Positions 32,112 through 43,500 of a DNA stretch of 43,508 nucleotides are shown one piece after another. How positions within the stretch are numbered: the stretch's first letter is position 1; every line of letters starts with the position of its first letter. The position numbers were made by a program, and so were the translations under genes. Source of the DNA: Cladosporium sp. IMV 00045 (Eukaryota > Ascomycota > Dothideomycetes > Cladosporiales > Cladosporiaceae); NCBI GenBank assembly GCA_001931905.2, contig MSJI02000639.1, forward strand, positions 1-43,508, given 5' to 3'. The notes beneath the pieces are model-generated. The model had not been told where the DNA came from. It was given only the letters and a program-made list of their open reading frames with translations, and searched no databases.

Positions 32112-32459
32112 TCACTCCTCGATCATCGAATCCTCCATATCCACCTTTTTCGCAAAATCTGTACCATAGCCAGCAGCTGCTTCAGCCTCCTTCTGCGAGT
32201 ATGGCTCCTCCTTCAGCTGCTTAACCCGGCGCTTATGCGGCTTGCTCTTCTTGTGTGCAGTGAAGTTGTTCTCCGACTCGTACCATTTTGCGCACTCGAT
32301 GCAGTAGAAATCGCCGAATGCGGGCAGGTCCTCACGCTCCTTGGTCTCGTGAAATTGCTCCAGATGGCGTTTGTTGTGTAGGTCGGCGTGGATTTGGTCG
32401 AAGTCGCGCGTGTGACGGCGAGTCTTCTTCTTGGAGTCGACTCCACGGATGGCAGGCAT
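32112..32459 (-). CDS. BUD20: Bud20-like C2H2 zinc-finger 60S export factor
   Basis: A single-exon gene for 115 residues, matching the length of Bud20/ZNF593 proteins. In yeast these bind pre-60S particles and help their export from the nucleus. The N-terminus is very basic (DSKKKTRRHTRDFDQIHADL). One U1-type C2H2 finger follows: Cys53, Cys56, His69 and His75, within FYCIECAKWYESENNFTAHK. The C-terminus is acidic. It is convergent with the acetyltransferase (95 bases apart) and divergent from aconitase. The finger spacing and the flanking basic helix make the assignment firm. Confidence 0.92.
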   Translation of the reverse strand: MPAIRGVDSKKKTRRHTRDFDQIHADLHNKRHLEQFHETKEREDLPAFGDFYCIECAKWYESENNFTAHKKSKPHKRRVKQLKEEPYSQKEAEAAAGYGTDFAKKVDMEDSMIEE

Positions 32460-33535
32460 GGTGAAAGTGGCGTCTTGGAGAAATACCGATTGTCGCTACC
32501 GATGCGAATATGCTGGTCTGCAGACACGAAGAATTTTGCAGCGATGTTCCAGGCCGCTCCGCGCTTGCCTTTCACATGTGATACTCCCAAGCGAAAATAG
32601 TTCCACGGCTCAAAGAATTCCACGGGTAGAGCCAGCGCCGAGTATTTCCCGGGCGACCTCACCCGCTCTCAGACCAGGCTGTTTCACCCACTATTTTGGC
32701 CACATTGGCCACATCCGCCATTCCGCCATGTCTCCGCTATGCTAGGGAATTAGAGGAAAGTCCATCACGATTCAATCTCCTTGGAGCCGAATTCGATGAC
32801 TGCGCATGCCCGAGCCCTCCACGGGAATCCGCTTGTCAGCACTTTCATGTTGTTTGCGCGCTGTGTGGAAAGCAGAGCGAAGGCAGTAGTTCATGTATGC
32901 AGGGTACTTCCGGCTCGCCGGATAGCAGACGGACGATAGCCGAAAGTGCTCCTTGGCCTGGCTTTGTTCTTTGGCCTCGGCGGTCGTGGCGATTGTGCAG
33001 TGGTCCCGACGCACGTCCTCACGTGAAGTCAACCGCGGCTGGCTGACCACATTTGGCCCAAGCCGGTCGAGCGGATCCTCGTGGGAAGTCTAATGGGGGG
33101 AGATAGATAGCTGACTGATCACGTGTTTTTGCTTCTTACATGCGCTCACGAGCGATATCGCAAAAAACAAAACGTTCCTCCTGATAGCATGCATCCAGCA
33201 GAACCATTACATCGTTTTGATTCAATCTTTTGCCTCGGCGAAGTGCCCGGAAAGGCTGCAGAGCAACGCCTGTGACGAAAACGTGCAGGGTTGCCAACGG
33301 AACCGACTAGCCAATCAGACAGCTGGTGTTGCTGACTTCTGCACTAGCAGCCGAGCCCGCGCGAAGCAGCTTCTTCTCCGCTGCTTTCTGCCACACGACC
33401 AACTAAACTACACCACACTCTCCTCTCTCCTACCAATTCCTAATATAACAACCTTGGGCTTGCTGTTGGACCTGCAGAGCCTTGAAATACAGCTCTGGGA
33501 ACCCCCACAAGTCAGGTAAACGGGCAGATTCCATC
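32460..33535. promoter_or_regulatory. Divergent promoter region between Bud20 and aconitase
   Basis: A region of 1.08 kb. It contains CACGTG at 33120-33125 and a pyrimidine-rich stretch at about 33385-33435 before the aconitase start. A frame at 33217-33519 has no family likeness. No gene is called. Confidence 0.5.
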
Positions 33536-36274
33536 ATGCTGTCTGCAAGAGCCGCTGCGCGGCAGTTGGTATGTTTCCCAGAATCTTTTGCGCCTCCTGT
33601 CGAAGCAAGTCGCTGGGAGGCGCGGCTTCGAGAGAACCCAGCGAAAGAACCCAGCGAAGAACCACCAGGCTGACATGCTCGTCGCAGCCGCGCGCCATGG
33701 GCCGCCGCACCTTTGCGTCCGTCCAGGACTCCCCCCTCGCGAAGAAGGTCGAGATGACCAACGCCGAGAAGGGCCACTTTATCAACTACCAAAAGATGAG
33801 CGAGAACTTGGGCATTGTCAGGCAGAGGTTGAACAACAGGCCTCTCACCTTCGCCGAGAAGATTCTCTACTCTCACTTGGACGACCCTCACGGTCAGGAG
33901 ATCGAGCGTGGCTCCAGCTACCTCAAGCTCCGCCCCGACAGAGTTGCCTGCCAGGATGCCACCGCCCAGATGGCCATCCTCCAGTTCATGAGCGCCGGCA
34001 TGCCCAGCGTTGCCACTCCTTCCACCGTCCACTGTGACCACTTGATTGAGGCCCAGGTCGGTGGCGAGAAGGACTTGTCCCGCGCCTACGACATCAACAG
34101 GGAGGTCTACGACTTCCTGAGCACCTCTTGCGCCAAGTACAACATCGGTTTCTGGAAGCCCGGTTCCGGTATCATTCACCAGATCGTCCTTGAGAACTAC
34201 GCTTTCCCCGGTGGTCTTATGATCGGAACCGACTCTCACACTCCCAACGCTGGTGGTCTCGGTATGGCCGCCATTGGTGTCGGTGGAGCTGACGCCGTCG
34301 ATGTCATGGCTGGTCTTCCCTGGGAGCTCAAGGCCCCTAAGGTCATTGGTGTCAAGCTCACTGGCCAGATGAGCGGCTGGACTGCGCCCAAGGGTGAGTT
34401 TAGTTGACATTGGAGATTTTTGGCTTGTTTCGACTAACACTGTACAGACATTATCTGCAAGGTTGCCGGTATCCTCACCGTCAAGGGTGGCACTGGTGCC
34501 ATTGTCGAGTACTTCGGCCCTGGTGTTGACAGCATCTCTGCCACTGGTATGGCCACGATTTGGTAGGCTTCGCACTTTCCTTCCTCCTACATTCAATCCG
34601 CTAACACTTTCGCAGCAACATGGGTGCTGAGATTGGTGCCACCACTTCCCTCTTCCCCTTCAACGACCGCATGTACGACTACCTGGCCGCCACCAAGCGT
34701 AGCCAGATCGGTGACTTCTCCCGCGAGTACGCCGCCGAGCTCAGGGAGGACCAGGGTGCCGAGTACGACCAGCTCATCGAGATCAACCTCAGCGAGCTTG
34801 AGCCTCACATCAACGGCCCTTTCACCCCCGACCTTGCTACCCCCATCAGCAAGTTCAAGGAGGCCGTCAAGGCCAACGGCTGGCCTGAGGAGCTCAAGGT
34901 CGGTCTCATCGGCTCTTGCACCAACTCCTCCTACGAGGACATGAGCCGCGCCGCCTCCATCGCTGAGGACGCTCTCTCCCACGGTGTCAAGTCCAAGAGC
35001 TTGTTCACTGTCACCCCTGGTTCCGAGCAGATCCGCGCTACCATCGAGCGTGACGGTCAGCTCAAGACTCTCGAGGACTTCGGCGGTATGGTCCTTGCCA
35101 ACGCCTGTGGCCCCTGCATTGGTCAGGTAAGAAACACAACGTTCTCCGTAACCAAATGATGCTCTTGTGCTAATATAATCAACTACAGTGGGACCGCAGG
35201 GACGTTCAAAAGGTTTTTGCAAAGCTCCAAACTCCCTCGATCTCGTTCTCAGCTAACAAAGTTAGGGAACCCCCAACTCCATCATTTCCTCCTACAACCG
35301 TAACTTCACCGGTCGTAACGACGCCAACCCGGCCACCCACTCTTTCGTTACCTCTCCCGATCTTGTCGTCGCCATGTCCCTTGCCGGCACCCTGAACTTC
35401 AACCCGCTTACCGACACCCTCAAGGACAAGGACGGCAAGGACTTCAAGCTGAAGGAGCCCACCGGTAACGGCTTGCCCACCAACGGCTACGACCCTGGCA
35501 TGGACACTTACCAGGCTCCTCCCGCCGACCGCGCCTCCGTCAACGTCGCCGTCTCTCCCACTTCCGACCGTCTCCAGCTCCTTTCTCCTTTCAACGCATG
35601 GGATGGTGCTGATGCCAAGGATTTGCCCATTCTCCTCAAGGCTGAGGGCAAGACCACGTAAGTTCAATTCTTGATCGGTTTCAGAAAAGTTCGCAGTACT
35701 GACTTTTTGCAGCACCGACCACATCAGTGCCGCTGGCCCCTGGCTCAAGTACCGTGGCCACCTGGACAACATCTCCAACAACATGTTGATTGGTGCCATT
35801 AACTCTGCCAACGGCGAGGCTAACAAGGTCAAGAACTTCACCACCGGTGAGTGGGACGCCGTTCCCGCCACTGCCCGTGACTACAAGTCCAAGGGCATCA
35901 GGTGGGTCGTCATTGGCGACTGGAACTACGGTGAGGGCTCTTCCCGTGAGCACGCCGCTCTCGAGCCCCGCCACCTCGGCGGTCTCGCCATCATCACCCG
36001 CTCCTTCGCCCGTATCCATGAGACCAACCTGAAGAAGCAGGGTATGCTCCCGCTTACCTTCTCCAACCCCGAGGACTACGACAAGATCAACCCCGACGAC
36101 AAGGTTGACCTTCTCTGCACCGAGCTTGCCGTCGGAAAGCCCATGACCCTCCGTGTTCACCCCGCCAACGGCTCCACCTTCGACATCTCCCTCTCCCACA
36201 CATTCAACGAGGGCCAGATCGAGTGGTTCAAGAACGGCTCTGCCCTGAACACTATGGCCAAGAACGCCGCTTAA
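33536..36274 (+). CDS. ACO1: Mitochondrial aconitate hydratase (aconitase)
   Basis: Converts citrate to isocitrate in the TCA cycle with a [4Fe-4S] cluster. Seven exons: 33536-33568, 33688-34393, 34448-34562, 34616-35126, 35189-35212, 35266-35657 and 35713-36274. They sum to 2343 nt, 780 residues, the family length. The presequence [11 protein letters not shown] is split from the body by a 119-bp intron. Cluster ligands are Cys386 (GSCTNSS), Cys449 and Cys452 (ACGPCIGQ); their spacing matches the well-known porcine enzyme. The core block [20 protein letters not shown] begins right after the 24-nt exon 5, and the swivelling domain near [20 protein letters not shown] is intact. Exon 5 encodes only WDRRDVQK and is followed by a weak GTTTTT donor. 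The intron 1 acceptor at 33687 is chosen because it keeps frame and has a GCTGAC branch site. Confidence 0.96.
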
Positions 36275-37559
36275 ACGAATTCAAGAGCAAGGAAACATGA
36301 TATTACATGATCCAGTTGCACTGGTGATCTGCTTGAATCCGCGTTCAGCCACATGAAAGAAGACGAAAAGAAAGACAATATCCAAAGGGGATGCGTGGGG
36401 AGGATCCAAAAGCCCAGGACGAGCCTGGGTTGTTTTCAGTAACTGTGCATACACGTGTTGTTTTTATAAGGCGAACGGTGATATTTGAATGTATTTTTTG
36501 TTCCAAAGAAAACTCATCTCAACTTCACCTGGTCTCAAGTTTCTTCTGCTCAATAATGTGCTGATCCTCTCGGTCATTGATGTTGAGAATTGAGATCATC
36601 ATCCGGCAAGTAATCTTTTCTGACCACTATCGCCAAATTGTCAGTCGTCGGGTTCAGTCGTTGGGTTCACCTCTCTTCTGGAACGTTCAAGTAATGTTTG
36701 AGCCGAGAGATGAAGGTAAGACCGCGTGAAGCATCCCTGCCCCTCTGGAGAGTATCCGGCTCTAGTCGAGTCTTCTCATCGCTGAAAAGCATTTGATGTG
36801 ACGAAGGCTGATAGTATGATCACGAGATGTTTGGTTCGACGTACGGAGAGACTCAGCCAATACTGTGGAATCTTAATAGAGCTTCTTTCAATTGTATGCC
36901 AGAAAAGCCTGGATAGCGGGATTGGGTGGTGTCAGCGCAAGATGCTTCTTGGTATTAGAGAACTGGGTTGGTTCTAGCATCTCTACACCTCTTATGGCGA
37001 TTAATCGTGTTGAGGATCGTTGTACAAAAGCGAGCTGCAGTGGGTCATTAACCATAACGTAATAGGATGACTGGTCGAGAAATCGAATTGTACACAAGAT
37101 GAAGATTGAACAGGAGCATCGGTCAAACGTAGAAGTGGGCAAACATGAAGTCGGCTTTCGGCTGACACTTGTGGCCGACTCTTCGGAGAAAGTCGCTCCC
37201 TTGCCCTTGGCTGCATTGCAATAACACGAAGGCTTAATTAGGATATCGAACTGCATTCCTTTTGAATGACCAACGAGCGAACAAGAAAATACTTGGCTCA
37301 GCCATGGCGTGACCTCATGTTCGTGTTGACCACAGTAGTACCGGTGTTTCCAGCTGATCAGACGGCGCTCCATACACCTCCGTTCGAATGCAGTAGCCTA
37401 CCCTACTACATAAGTACAGAGAGAGTAGAGACTGGTTGCCTGGTTTGTACACCTCGTGAGTATCTCTACCCTGGAAGTACAAAGCTCTCACCATCGTCCA
37501 TAATACCCCTATATTCTTCAAGCCTTGTCTTGTCCTGACAAGGCAGGCAACTGCCCATC
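36275..37559. other. Intergenic region between aconitase and P450
   Basis: This 1.29 kb region holds the aconitase 3' UTR and the P450 promoter. Frames at 36888-37373 (minus) and 37266-37538 (plus) have no family features. No gene is called. Confidence 0.45.
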
Positions 37560-39487
37560 ATGCTATCACACCTTCTCCCAACGGACATCTCATACCTCAA
37601 CATCCTCTTCTATGGCATTGCAACTGCAACTGCCGGCATTGCTTTGACGGTGGTCACACCTATGTTGGTGATCGTCCCACTTCAATTGCATCGCATATCT
37701 TTCGCGCCAGATAACATACCCTGGGCCGGACAGAACCTGACAATTTCTTTCCCAAGCTCAGATCAACCCTTGTTGCTCTCAAGTACGAAAGACAGAATCT
37801 CGAGGAGGGATGGGCAAAAGCAAGTTTACATGTAATATCACACATAGAGAAAACTGACTGACTTTCCAGCAGTACAGCAGCAAAGGCAAACCCTTCGTCC
37901 GCCCCTCGCTCCACTGGCCTTCTGTCGTCTTACCACCCAGCGACGCCGAATGGCTCGCTCACCAACCAGAGAACGCAATCGCCGCGACCAAGACACAAGA
38001 CGAAGTCCTAGCTCTCGAATGGCTCGCTTCCGGTCCCAGTAACGCTTTCATTCACGATTTCACGGTCATCCGGAGGGATCTGACGAGACAAATCAACGCT
38101 TGCGTGCCGGAGATTCTGGACGAGATTCGTTACGCTTTCGACCTCCATTTTACCACGGGCAAGGATGCAGGTGATGAATGGAAAGACGTGTTGATCGTCG
38201 ATGCTATTCGAAAGGCAGTCTGTGGCGTGGCGAATCGAGTTATTGTTGGTTTGCCTATTTGTCGTAGCGAGGAGTACTTCCACGCTGTCTCGAGGTGGTG
38301 GATCTGCTTTGGCTTGACGGGGCTTGTCTTTCGATCGTTCATTCCTGGGCCACTGCAGAGGTTCATAATGCCGATACTGAGCCTGCCGACGTGGTTCTGG
38401 AGGAGGAAGATCGCAAACATGTATGAGCCGGAAGTGGCGAGGCGGATTAGGATGATTCAAGAGGCTAAGGCAAAGGGAGAACCCCTTGACAAGAATGCTG
38501 AGGATCGTAGAAACGATCTCATGCAGTGGCTTGTCGAGCAGTCGGTTCATAGCAATGACCCTGCCGAGATGGATTCACGGAATCTTGCTAACAAACTTGT
38601 CTTGTTCAATCTCTTTGGTAAGAGTCAATCCGTTCGTCCACCTCACAACCGGTCTAACCTCATCTCTCAGCAACCCACACTATAACGACCGTTCTCACCA
38701 CATTGATCACGACTCTCCTCACGCACGAACCCAGCACCGAAACTCTCGCCGCTCTCCGTGAAGAAGCATCTCAAATCCTCCCCGGCGCACCAGAAACCCC
38801 AACTCTCACCAGACAAATGCCACTGCACGACTCCGTCCTCCGCGAGACTCTCCGCCTTCACCCCTCCTTCGACGATGCCATGCTGCGCGAAGTCGTCGCA
38901 CCAGCCGGCCTCACAACTCCCGAAGGAGTGTACCTACCTCGAGGCTCCCACGTCGCAATGCACACGCGACTCATGCAGCGGTCGGACTGGATGGGCGAAG
39001 GGCAGGACTGGAGCACCTTCCAACCCTTCAGGTACTCTGACATGGCAGCTGGACATCGCGAAGCTGGCAAACAGGCGGCTCACTTTGCGCATCCGCTATC
39101 TTCGGGAGATGATGCAACCAAAGAAGAGAAAGCCACTGCTCTTCCAGCAGAGAAGGGCCAGATTAGTGCGGTGCAGATTTCGGACAAGTTCCTTCCTTTT
39201 GGATTGGGGAGGCATGCTTGGTGAGTTTTTGAATCTGTCAAGATTTGGATTTGCTGGTATGTGACGACTCCATGCTAACCTGCATTTTGTACAGTCCCGG
39301 TCGCTTCTTCGCTGCCAATACGCTTAAGCTCATGTTGGCGTACTTGGTGCTACATTTCGATATGCAGCCTTTCCCAGCGGACAGGCAGCCAGAGTACATC
39401 GAGTTTGGCGGTGTCAGTCTCCTAGTGGAGAGTACTTTCGTAAGGATGAGGCGGAAAGGCGAGGAGAAAAAGAGTGTCATGGTTTGA
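37560..39487 (+). CDS. Cytochrome P450 monooxygenase, possible frameshift near N-terminus
   Basis: A heme-thiolate oxygenase of a fungal, ent-kaurene-oxidase-like type, with an N-terminal membrane anchor. Exons 37870-38617, 38671-39220 and 39295-39487 are clear, with ExxR in VLRETLRLHP and the heme loop FGLGRHACPGRF (Cys split by the last intron). The first exon starts MLSHLLPTDISYLN and holds the anchor and IPWAG. After IPWAG the family-like sequence (TEPDNFFPKLRSTLVALKYE, then RQNLEEGWAK) lies in another frame, which suggests a lost base near 37720-37730. In that frame a 50-nt GC-AG intron (37820-37869) would fit. A frame-0 model, exon 37560-37823, also closes (584 residues) but encodes an unlikely stretch. 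Substrate unknown. It may be a pseudogene, a sequence error, or a functional variant. Confidence 0.78.
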
Positions 39488-39912
39488 AATGTTGGTTGTC
39501 TTTTGGCGGTCTATCCTCGATTGTATGATTAAGGATGTATCTCTGTTAAAGCAAACACTGCAGATTTGAGACGTCACCATCCGCGGCAAACAGAATAGTG
39601 CAATCTAATGTAGGATAACGATACCTCATGTAATGTAGTAGCAATAGGAACGCGTTATCGATTACGTGCGACCTGATTTCATGTTCACATGTCACGCAGC
39701 TCCACTCTGCTCTTTCCCCACAATCTCAGGTCGATCGTCCAGGAACCACACGCGCCAGCGAGCGCAATCATCGACATCGGCTATTCGCGCGCGCAGGCGC
39801 AAAATCGACATTCATCCACCGATTAAAGGAGGCGAGAGGATGTAGCCTCGCCTGCTAATCGCTCCGATCCATCTTCCCACCCGCTGCAAGGCATACCGAC
39901 AGCGCCTCCAAC
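39488..39912. other. Intergenic region between P450 and Ubp8
   Basis: These 425 bases hold the P450 3' end and the Ubp8 promoter. A GC-alternating run lies near 39787-39798. No other signal is seen. Confidence 0.45.
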
Positions 39913-41708
39913 ATGTCCACCACGACCGTCACCCCAACGGGGGACTCTCCGAAGCTGGTCAAGAAAGGCTCTGTGAGCGAGGCGAAGAGTCCCAACTCGG
40001 CGACTCAGACGACCTTTGGATGCCGTATGGACATGGACAGATCCTGAGTCAAGCAACTAGGCTAACACCCACTCTCAAGAGCACATCAAGAACCTCCTCA
40101 ACTCCGCCCGCCAACCCGCCACCGACGGCTACACTCGCCTCATACAATCGATTCACAACGACAACAATATAAGTGGGAATATACACAAGAGCAGTAATGG
40201 CGCAAGTCCGACGAGTAGGGCGACCTATCTCTGTCTGCAGTGCCCCAACGTGAGCATCAACGGGGAAAGACATCGCAAAGAGCATGCATTTTGTGAGTAT
40301 ACGACATACAAGAGAAAGAGCACGTGGTGATGGTTGCTGACAGTCTTGAATAGCCGTCGAGTCTGAAAATGGCTTCATACTGTGCCACGAATGCCGCGAC
40401 TTCGTATACGACCCTACTTTTGAAGCGATCCGATCTGCCAGCGTATCGCGCAAGCGCAAGTACACTATTTTCACCGAACCAGGTGATAAACGCCTGGTAG
40501 CTACCAACTCCGGCTCAATACCATGCGCGGCGACCGGGCTACGCGGTCTCTATAACATGGGCCAGACATGCTTCATGTCGGTGATCCTACAGGCTCTCAT
40601 CCACAACCCCTTCGTGCGAACATACTATCTCAGCGAAGGCCACCGCAGCTCGGAATGCGAGCGCGAAGCCTGCACATCCTGCGCCCTGGACGACATCTTC
40701 ACAGAGTTCTACGGGCAGGAAAAGCACGAAGGCTACGGCGCCGTGCACATGCTCCAAGGCTGCTGGAAAGGCGGCGGCAACCTGGCAGGCTACAGTCAGC
40801 AAGACGCGCACGAATACCTGGGCTTCATCCTCAACAGCCTGCACACGGCCAACACGGGGGAGGACGATGAGGAAGTCAGCACGCCGGCGCGGGCCAAAGA
40901 CGCCAAAACCTGCGACTGCATCGTGCACCAGACCTTCGCGGGCATCCTCAAGTCCACAGTAACGTGCGGCGCCTGCAAGAACACCACAGCCACGTACGAC
41001 CCCTTCGTCGACCTCAGCTTAGATATCAAGAGCCCCACGGTGAGCGTCAAGAAGAAGAAGCTAAGCATGATCAACGGCACGACGACCGTCAAAGAAGCGC
41101 AGCCCATGGACCTAACCGAGTGCCTGGACCGCTTCACGGCGCCAGAAACACTCTCAAGCGACAGCTATCACTGCCGCAAATGCGCCTCCGCGCAGAAGGC
41201 CGAGAAGCGCCTCAAACTATCCTCCCTCCCGCCCGTTTTGCCAGTGCACCTCAAGCGCTTCTCGCACTCGCAGAAACTCTCCCAGAGCAGCAAAGTCGAC
41301 ACCCGCGTCCGCTTCCCCTTCACCCTGAACCTCGACCCTTACACAGCGGCCGGGCCCAAACCGCCTAAGAACAGCAAGGAGGACGACGAGGACGAGGAAA
41401 CCACCACGTCAACGAAAAAGAAGAACAGCAAAGACAAAGACAAGGACAAGAAGGACGAAAAAGAAAAAGACATGGACAAGGAAGATACCAACAGCAGCAG
41501 CAAGGACCCGCCCAAAGTCGAGCCCGTCTACACCCTCTCCTCCGTCATCGTGCACAAGGGCAAAATCGACAGCGGGCACTACATTTCCTACGCGCGGCAG
41601 GGCGACGAGTGGTTCCGCTTCGACGACTCGGTCGTCGTGCAGGTCGGGCAGAGGGAGGTTTTGGCCGCGGAGGCTTATATGCTGTTCTATTGCATCGATG
41701 GGGTTTGA
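39913..41708 (+). CDS. UBP8: Ubp8-type ubiquitin hydrolase (SAGA deubiquitinase)
   Basis: Removes ubiquitin from histone H2B as part of the SAGA co-activator module. Exons are 39913-40024, 40080-40292 and 40354-41708 (55- and 61-bp introns), giving 559 residues. The N-terminal ZnF-UBP domain starts at Cys37-x-His39 and includes YLCLQCPNV, GERHRKEHAF and ILCHECRDF. Both introns fall in this domain. The USP domain has the Cys box GLYNMGQTCFMSVILQAL with catalytic Cys181, the QQDAHEYL block, a CX2C ... CX2C zinc site (CGACKN, then CRKCAS), and the His box KIDSGHYISYARQGDEWFRF with His517. An acidic-basic low-complexity insert (about 449-498) splits the catalytic domain shortly before the His box. 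That insert partly explains why it is longer than yeast Ubp8 (about 470). Catalytic residues are intact. Confidence 0.93.
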
Positions 41709-42287
41709 ATTGTGAGAGCGTTGCTTGACTTGGATGAGATGAATGCAGAGGCGTCCTGCCGTGGGTGGGTTATGGCCATGGGTTTCCTTTACTTTATTCT
41801 TCTTCCTCCGCATTGGAGTCGGCGAAAATGGTGCTTCGGATCCTGGATGTTCCGCGGGAGGGCTTCTTTCTTTCGTTCCTGGGCTAAGGGGTGGTACAAG
41901 GCGTTTTGAACAGAGACACAGCCGAAGGATGAGGAGAGAGACTTTGCCTTGAACATGAATGAGGCGTTTCTCTTCCCACGTTCTCTCGGGCAATGGGAAC
42001 GTCAGGGTTGCTGTATTTTTTCCGCGTTTTATATTTCTTGTAGAGGGATATATGTACAACCACATCTGAGCCAAATGTTCCTCTTTTTCTTCCCTCCCTT
42101 CTTCGCGGAGGAGATATAAAACAAGGAAAATTGGAACATCTATACCTATGCTCTTTCGACACACGCTCTCACACAGCCAACAAAAGAAAAACGAACATAA
42201 ATTGGGGACCAGGAGTATCTCTATAGATTCTCCAGCCCTTTCCTTGCCAATACACCTCGTCTCGTCTCGCCTCGCCTCGCTCGCTCT
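41709..42287. other. Convergent 3' region between Ubp8 and complex I subunit
   Basis: These 580 bases contain both 3' UTRs. A CTCGT/CTCGC pentamer repeat (42256-42284) lies directly after the complex I stop codon. No gene is seen. Confidence 0.5.
42256..42284. repeat. CTCGY pentanucleotide microsatellite
   Basis: Five tandem CTCGT or CTCGC units followed by one truncated TCGC unit, in the 3' UTR of the complex I gene. On the sense strand it is a GAGCGAGGCGAGG-type purine-rich tract. Confidence 0.85.
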
Positions 42288-43500
42288 CTATTGGTCGTCG
42301 AGAACGTGCAGGTACTTCTTCTCCTCGCGCTTCTCGCGCTCCGACATGGGAGGGAGGTCGTAGTATGATGCGCTGCGGTAGCCGTGCTGTAAGAGAAAAA
42401 AGAATTCAAGTTAGTGTTTGATTTTCAATCGTCTCCGAACAGTCTTTCATGAAACTCACCAAGTAAGCGTAAGTGAAGTTGGCAATGTCAACGGGCTCAA
42501 TGCCGAGGTCCTTGAAGGTCTTTGCGTTCTTGTCGATGAACTGGTCGTGGAACTCGCGCTCGACCTGGTCGGCGGAGCCGATGGGCCACCACAGGGCCTT
42601 GTTCAGCACGCCCATGAGGGTCTTGATGGCGGGCTTGGGCAGGTTGATGTGGCGGCGCTTCTTCATGATCTCGGCGTCGACGAGCTCGGAGATCTCCTTC
42701 ATGCTGTACTGCTTGGGGCCGTAGAGCTCGAAGGTCTCGCCGGCGGTGCTGTCGTCGTAGCCGATCTTCTCGAGCGCCTCGCCCACGTCGATGACGTGCA
42801 CGGGGAAGAAGCGCTCCGCCATGTGGTTGGCGGTGAGGATGTTGGTGGCGCCCGCCAGGCGGTGCATAAGGCGGTCTTCGAAGCCGAACATGGGCGCGGG
42901 GCGCACCAGGGTGGTCTCGGGGAAGATGTCGCGGGCCACGCGCTCGGAGTAGTATTTGGTCTTGTAGAATTCAGAGGGCGAGTCCGGGTGCACGGAGTGC
43001 GAGGAGACGTGGATGAAGCGGTCGACGTCGTACTTGGCCACGGCGGAGGCGATGCGGTGGGTTCCCTCGACGTGGACGTCCTCGAGGTCGAAGTTCTTGG
43101 TGGGGTAGTCGCGGCCGACGAGGTTGAAGACCATGTCGGAGTGGCGCACGCTCTCCTCAATGCTGTCGGTGTTGCGCAGGTCGTACTCGGTGAAGACCAC
43201 GCGACCCAGGTCGCCGGAAACCTTGAGATGGCGCTTGGCCATCTCCTCGCGGAAGGGCACAACGACGGTGCATCCTGCGCGCGCCAGGCGGTTGACAATG
43301 TAGCGTCCGAGGAAACCGGTGGCACCGAAGACGGTGGCAGTGTGGCCGCCGAGCGAGCTGCGGCCGCCAGAAATGCGAATGATGGGCTTGCCGGTGCGGG
43401 TTATGGCGACGTCTTGAAGGTTGCGGCGGGCCTGTGTGGTGAGGGTGGTGGAGGGTTTGGCCAGGCCGGCGAGGAGCCCAGGCGCAGGGCGGAGGACCAT
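42288..43500 (-). CDS. NADH:ubiquinone oxidoreductase 39/40 kDa subunit (NDUFA9-like)
   Basis: An accessory subunit of mitochondrial complex I that binds NADPH and belongs to the extended SDR superfamily. Exons are 42460-43500 and 42288-42386 (minus), joined across a 73-bp intron with a GTGAGT donor, giving 379 residues, the usual fungal length. A basic presequence (about 1-26) is followed by the Rossmann motif VFGATGFLGRYIVNRLA (Gly59, Gly62, Gly65). Further blocks are FTEYDLRNTDSIEESVRHSD, MVFNLVGRDYPTKNFDLEDV, and the conserved ARP-like LVRPAPMFGFEDR. The SDR YxxxK pair reads FYKTK, with Phe where Tyr would sit, as expected of a non-catalytic structural subunit. The last exon encodes GYRSASYYDLPPMSEREKRE and ends LDDQ. 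The promoter lies beyond the right edge. Confidence 0.94.

Noticed and set aside
33569..33654. Shorter first intron of aconitase (41 or 86 nt)
   Set aside because: Both keep frame, but the 119-nt version has a branch site at a normal distance and gives a typical aconitase N-terminus.
36888..37373. 161-residue minus-strand frame between aconitase and P450
   Set aside because: No recognisable motif; a chance frame in intergenic sequence.
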